Of a stretch of 7,181 bases of DNA, positions 6,898 through 7,181 are shown piece after piece. The stretch is from Modestobacter sp. (GTDB taxonomy: Bacteria > Actinomycetota > Actinomycetes > Mycobacteriales > Geodermatophilaceae). Each line of letters begins with the position of its first letter. The first letter of the stretch is position 1. Below the pieces are notes generated by a model. The model saw nothing but the letters and a program-made list of their open reading frames with translations. It was not told the DNA's origin and made no database searches. The DNA lies in assembly GCA_025965635.1 (NCBI GenBank), contig JAOPWO010000440.1:1-7181 (forward strand), read 5' to 3'. The position numbers and the translations under genes are program-made.

Positions 6898-6943
6898 GAC
6901 AGGTCCGACGGCACCGGCGGGACGACGAGTGAGGAGAACGACC

Positions 6944-7181
6944 ATGGGATCGGTCAAGGTCGCCATCGTGGGCGTCGGGAACTGCGCAGCTTCGCTGGTG
7001 CAGGGGGTGCACTACTACCGGGACGCCGACGAGTCGCAGCCGGTGCCGGGCCTCATGCACGTCCGCTTCGGGGACTACCACGTCTCCGACATCGAGTTCG
7101 TCGCCGCGTTCGACGTCGACGCCAAGAAGGTCGGCCGCGACCTCTCCGAGGCGATCTTCGCCAGCGAGAACAACACGATCA
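6944..7181 (+). CDS. ino1: Inositol-3-phosphate synthase, N-terminal 79 codons (runs off the window)
   Basis: The sequence begins MGSVKVAIVGVGNCAASLVQ, the Rossmann NAD-binding start (VGVGNCAASL) characteristic of actinobacterial myo-inositol-phosphate synthases. It continues with GVHYYRDA, PGLMHVRFGDYHVSDIEFV, AAFDVDAKKVG and ASENNT, all in positions expected for that family. The enzyme converts glucose 6-phosphate to 1D-myo-inositol 3-phosphate using NAD internally; in Actinobacteria this feeds phosphatidylinositol, its mannosides and mycothiol. The catalytic domain is beyond the window. The start ATG has a strong GAGGAG (6931-6936) 7 nt upstream. Only 46 bp separate it from the PepSY gene, with no terminator, so read-through is likely, although the gap could also hold its own short promoter. 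Confidence 0.95.
   Translation, partial: MGSVKVAIVGVGNCAASLVQGVHYYRDADESQPVPGLMHVRFGDYHVSDIEFVAAFDVDAKKVGRDLSEAIFASENNTI

Overview
The window comes from a very GC-rich chromosome with GC-rich third codon positions, GTG as well as ATG starts, and gene families typical of Actinobacteria: a Hanks-type Ser/Thr kinase, an FHA-HTH regulator, and the actinobacterial form of inositol-phosphate synthase. I lean towards a Geodermatophilaceae-like actinomycete, but that placement is inference; only 'high-GC actinobacterium' is well supported.

Layout. Three genes read leftward. From upstream to downstream they are: a 1160-residue protein joining a complete ABC exporter half to a C-terminal APH-type phosphotransferase (5465-1983); a 570-residue membrane-anchored protein with a trypsin/HtrA-like domain outside the cell, a TPR-like segment, one membrane helix and a cytoplasmic Pro/Ser/Gly-rich tail ending in a zinc ribbon (1867-155); and, 33 bp further on, the first 40 codons of a Ser/Thr protein kinase (121 to the window edge). 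A perfect-consensus CRP/GlxR-type box, TGTGA-N6-TCACA, lies just upstream of the second gene. On the other side of a 151-bp divergent intergenic region (5466-5616), three genes read rightward: an FHA-HTH regulator (5617-6270), a small membrane-anchored PepSY protein (6424-6897) and the start of ino1 (6944 to the window edge). The 153-bp gap before the PepSY gene holds a strongly self-complementary leader.

How it may work together. The left side looks like a phospho-signalling unit: an exported, probably catalytically dead protease-fold domain could sense an extracytoplasmic ligand and pass the signal through its zinc-ribbon tail to the kinase encoded next. The FHA-HTH protein is a natural reader of threonine phosphorylation and is divergent from the exporter-phosphotransferase fusion, so it may control that gene and itself. 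These links rest on gene order and domain content only. The rightward PepSY-ino1 pair is close enough (46 bp) for co-transcription; ino1 makes the inositol used for phosphatidylinositol and mycothiol.

Most notable points: loss of the catalytic His and Ser in the protease-like protein, the exporter-phosphotransferase fusion with what looks like a duplicated kinase N-lobe, the CRP-type box, the hairpin leader of the PepSY gene, and a five-codon mini-ORF overlapping the FHA gene start.
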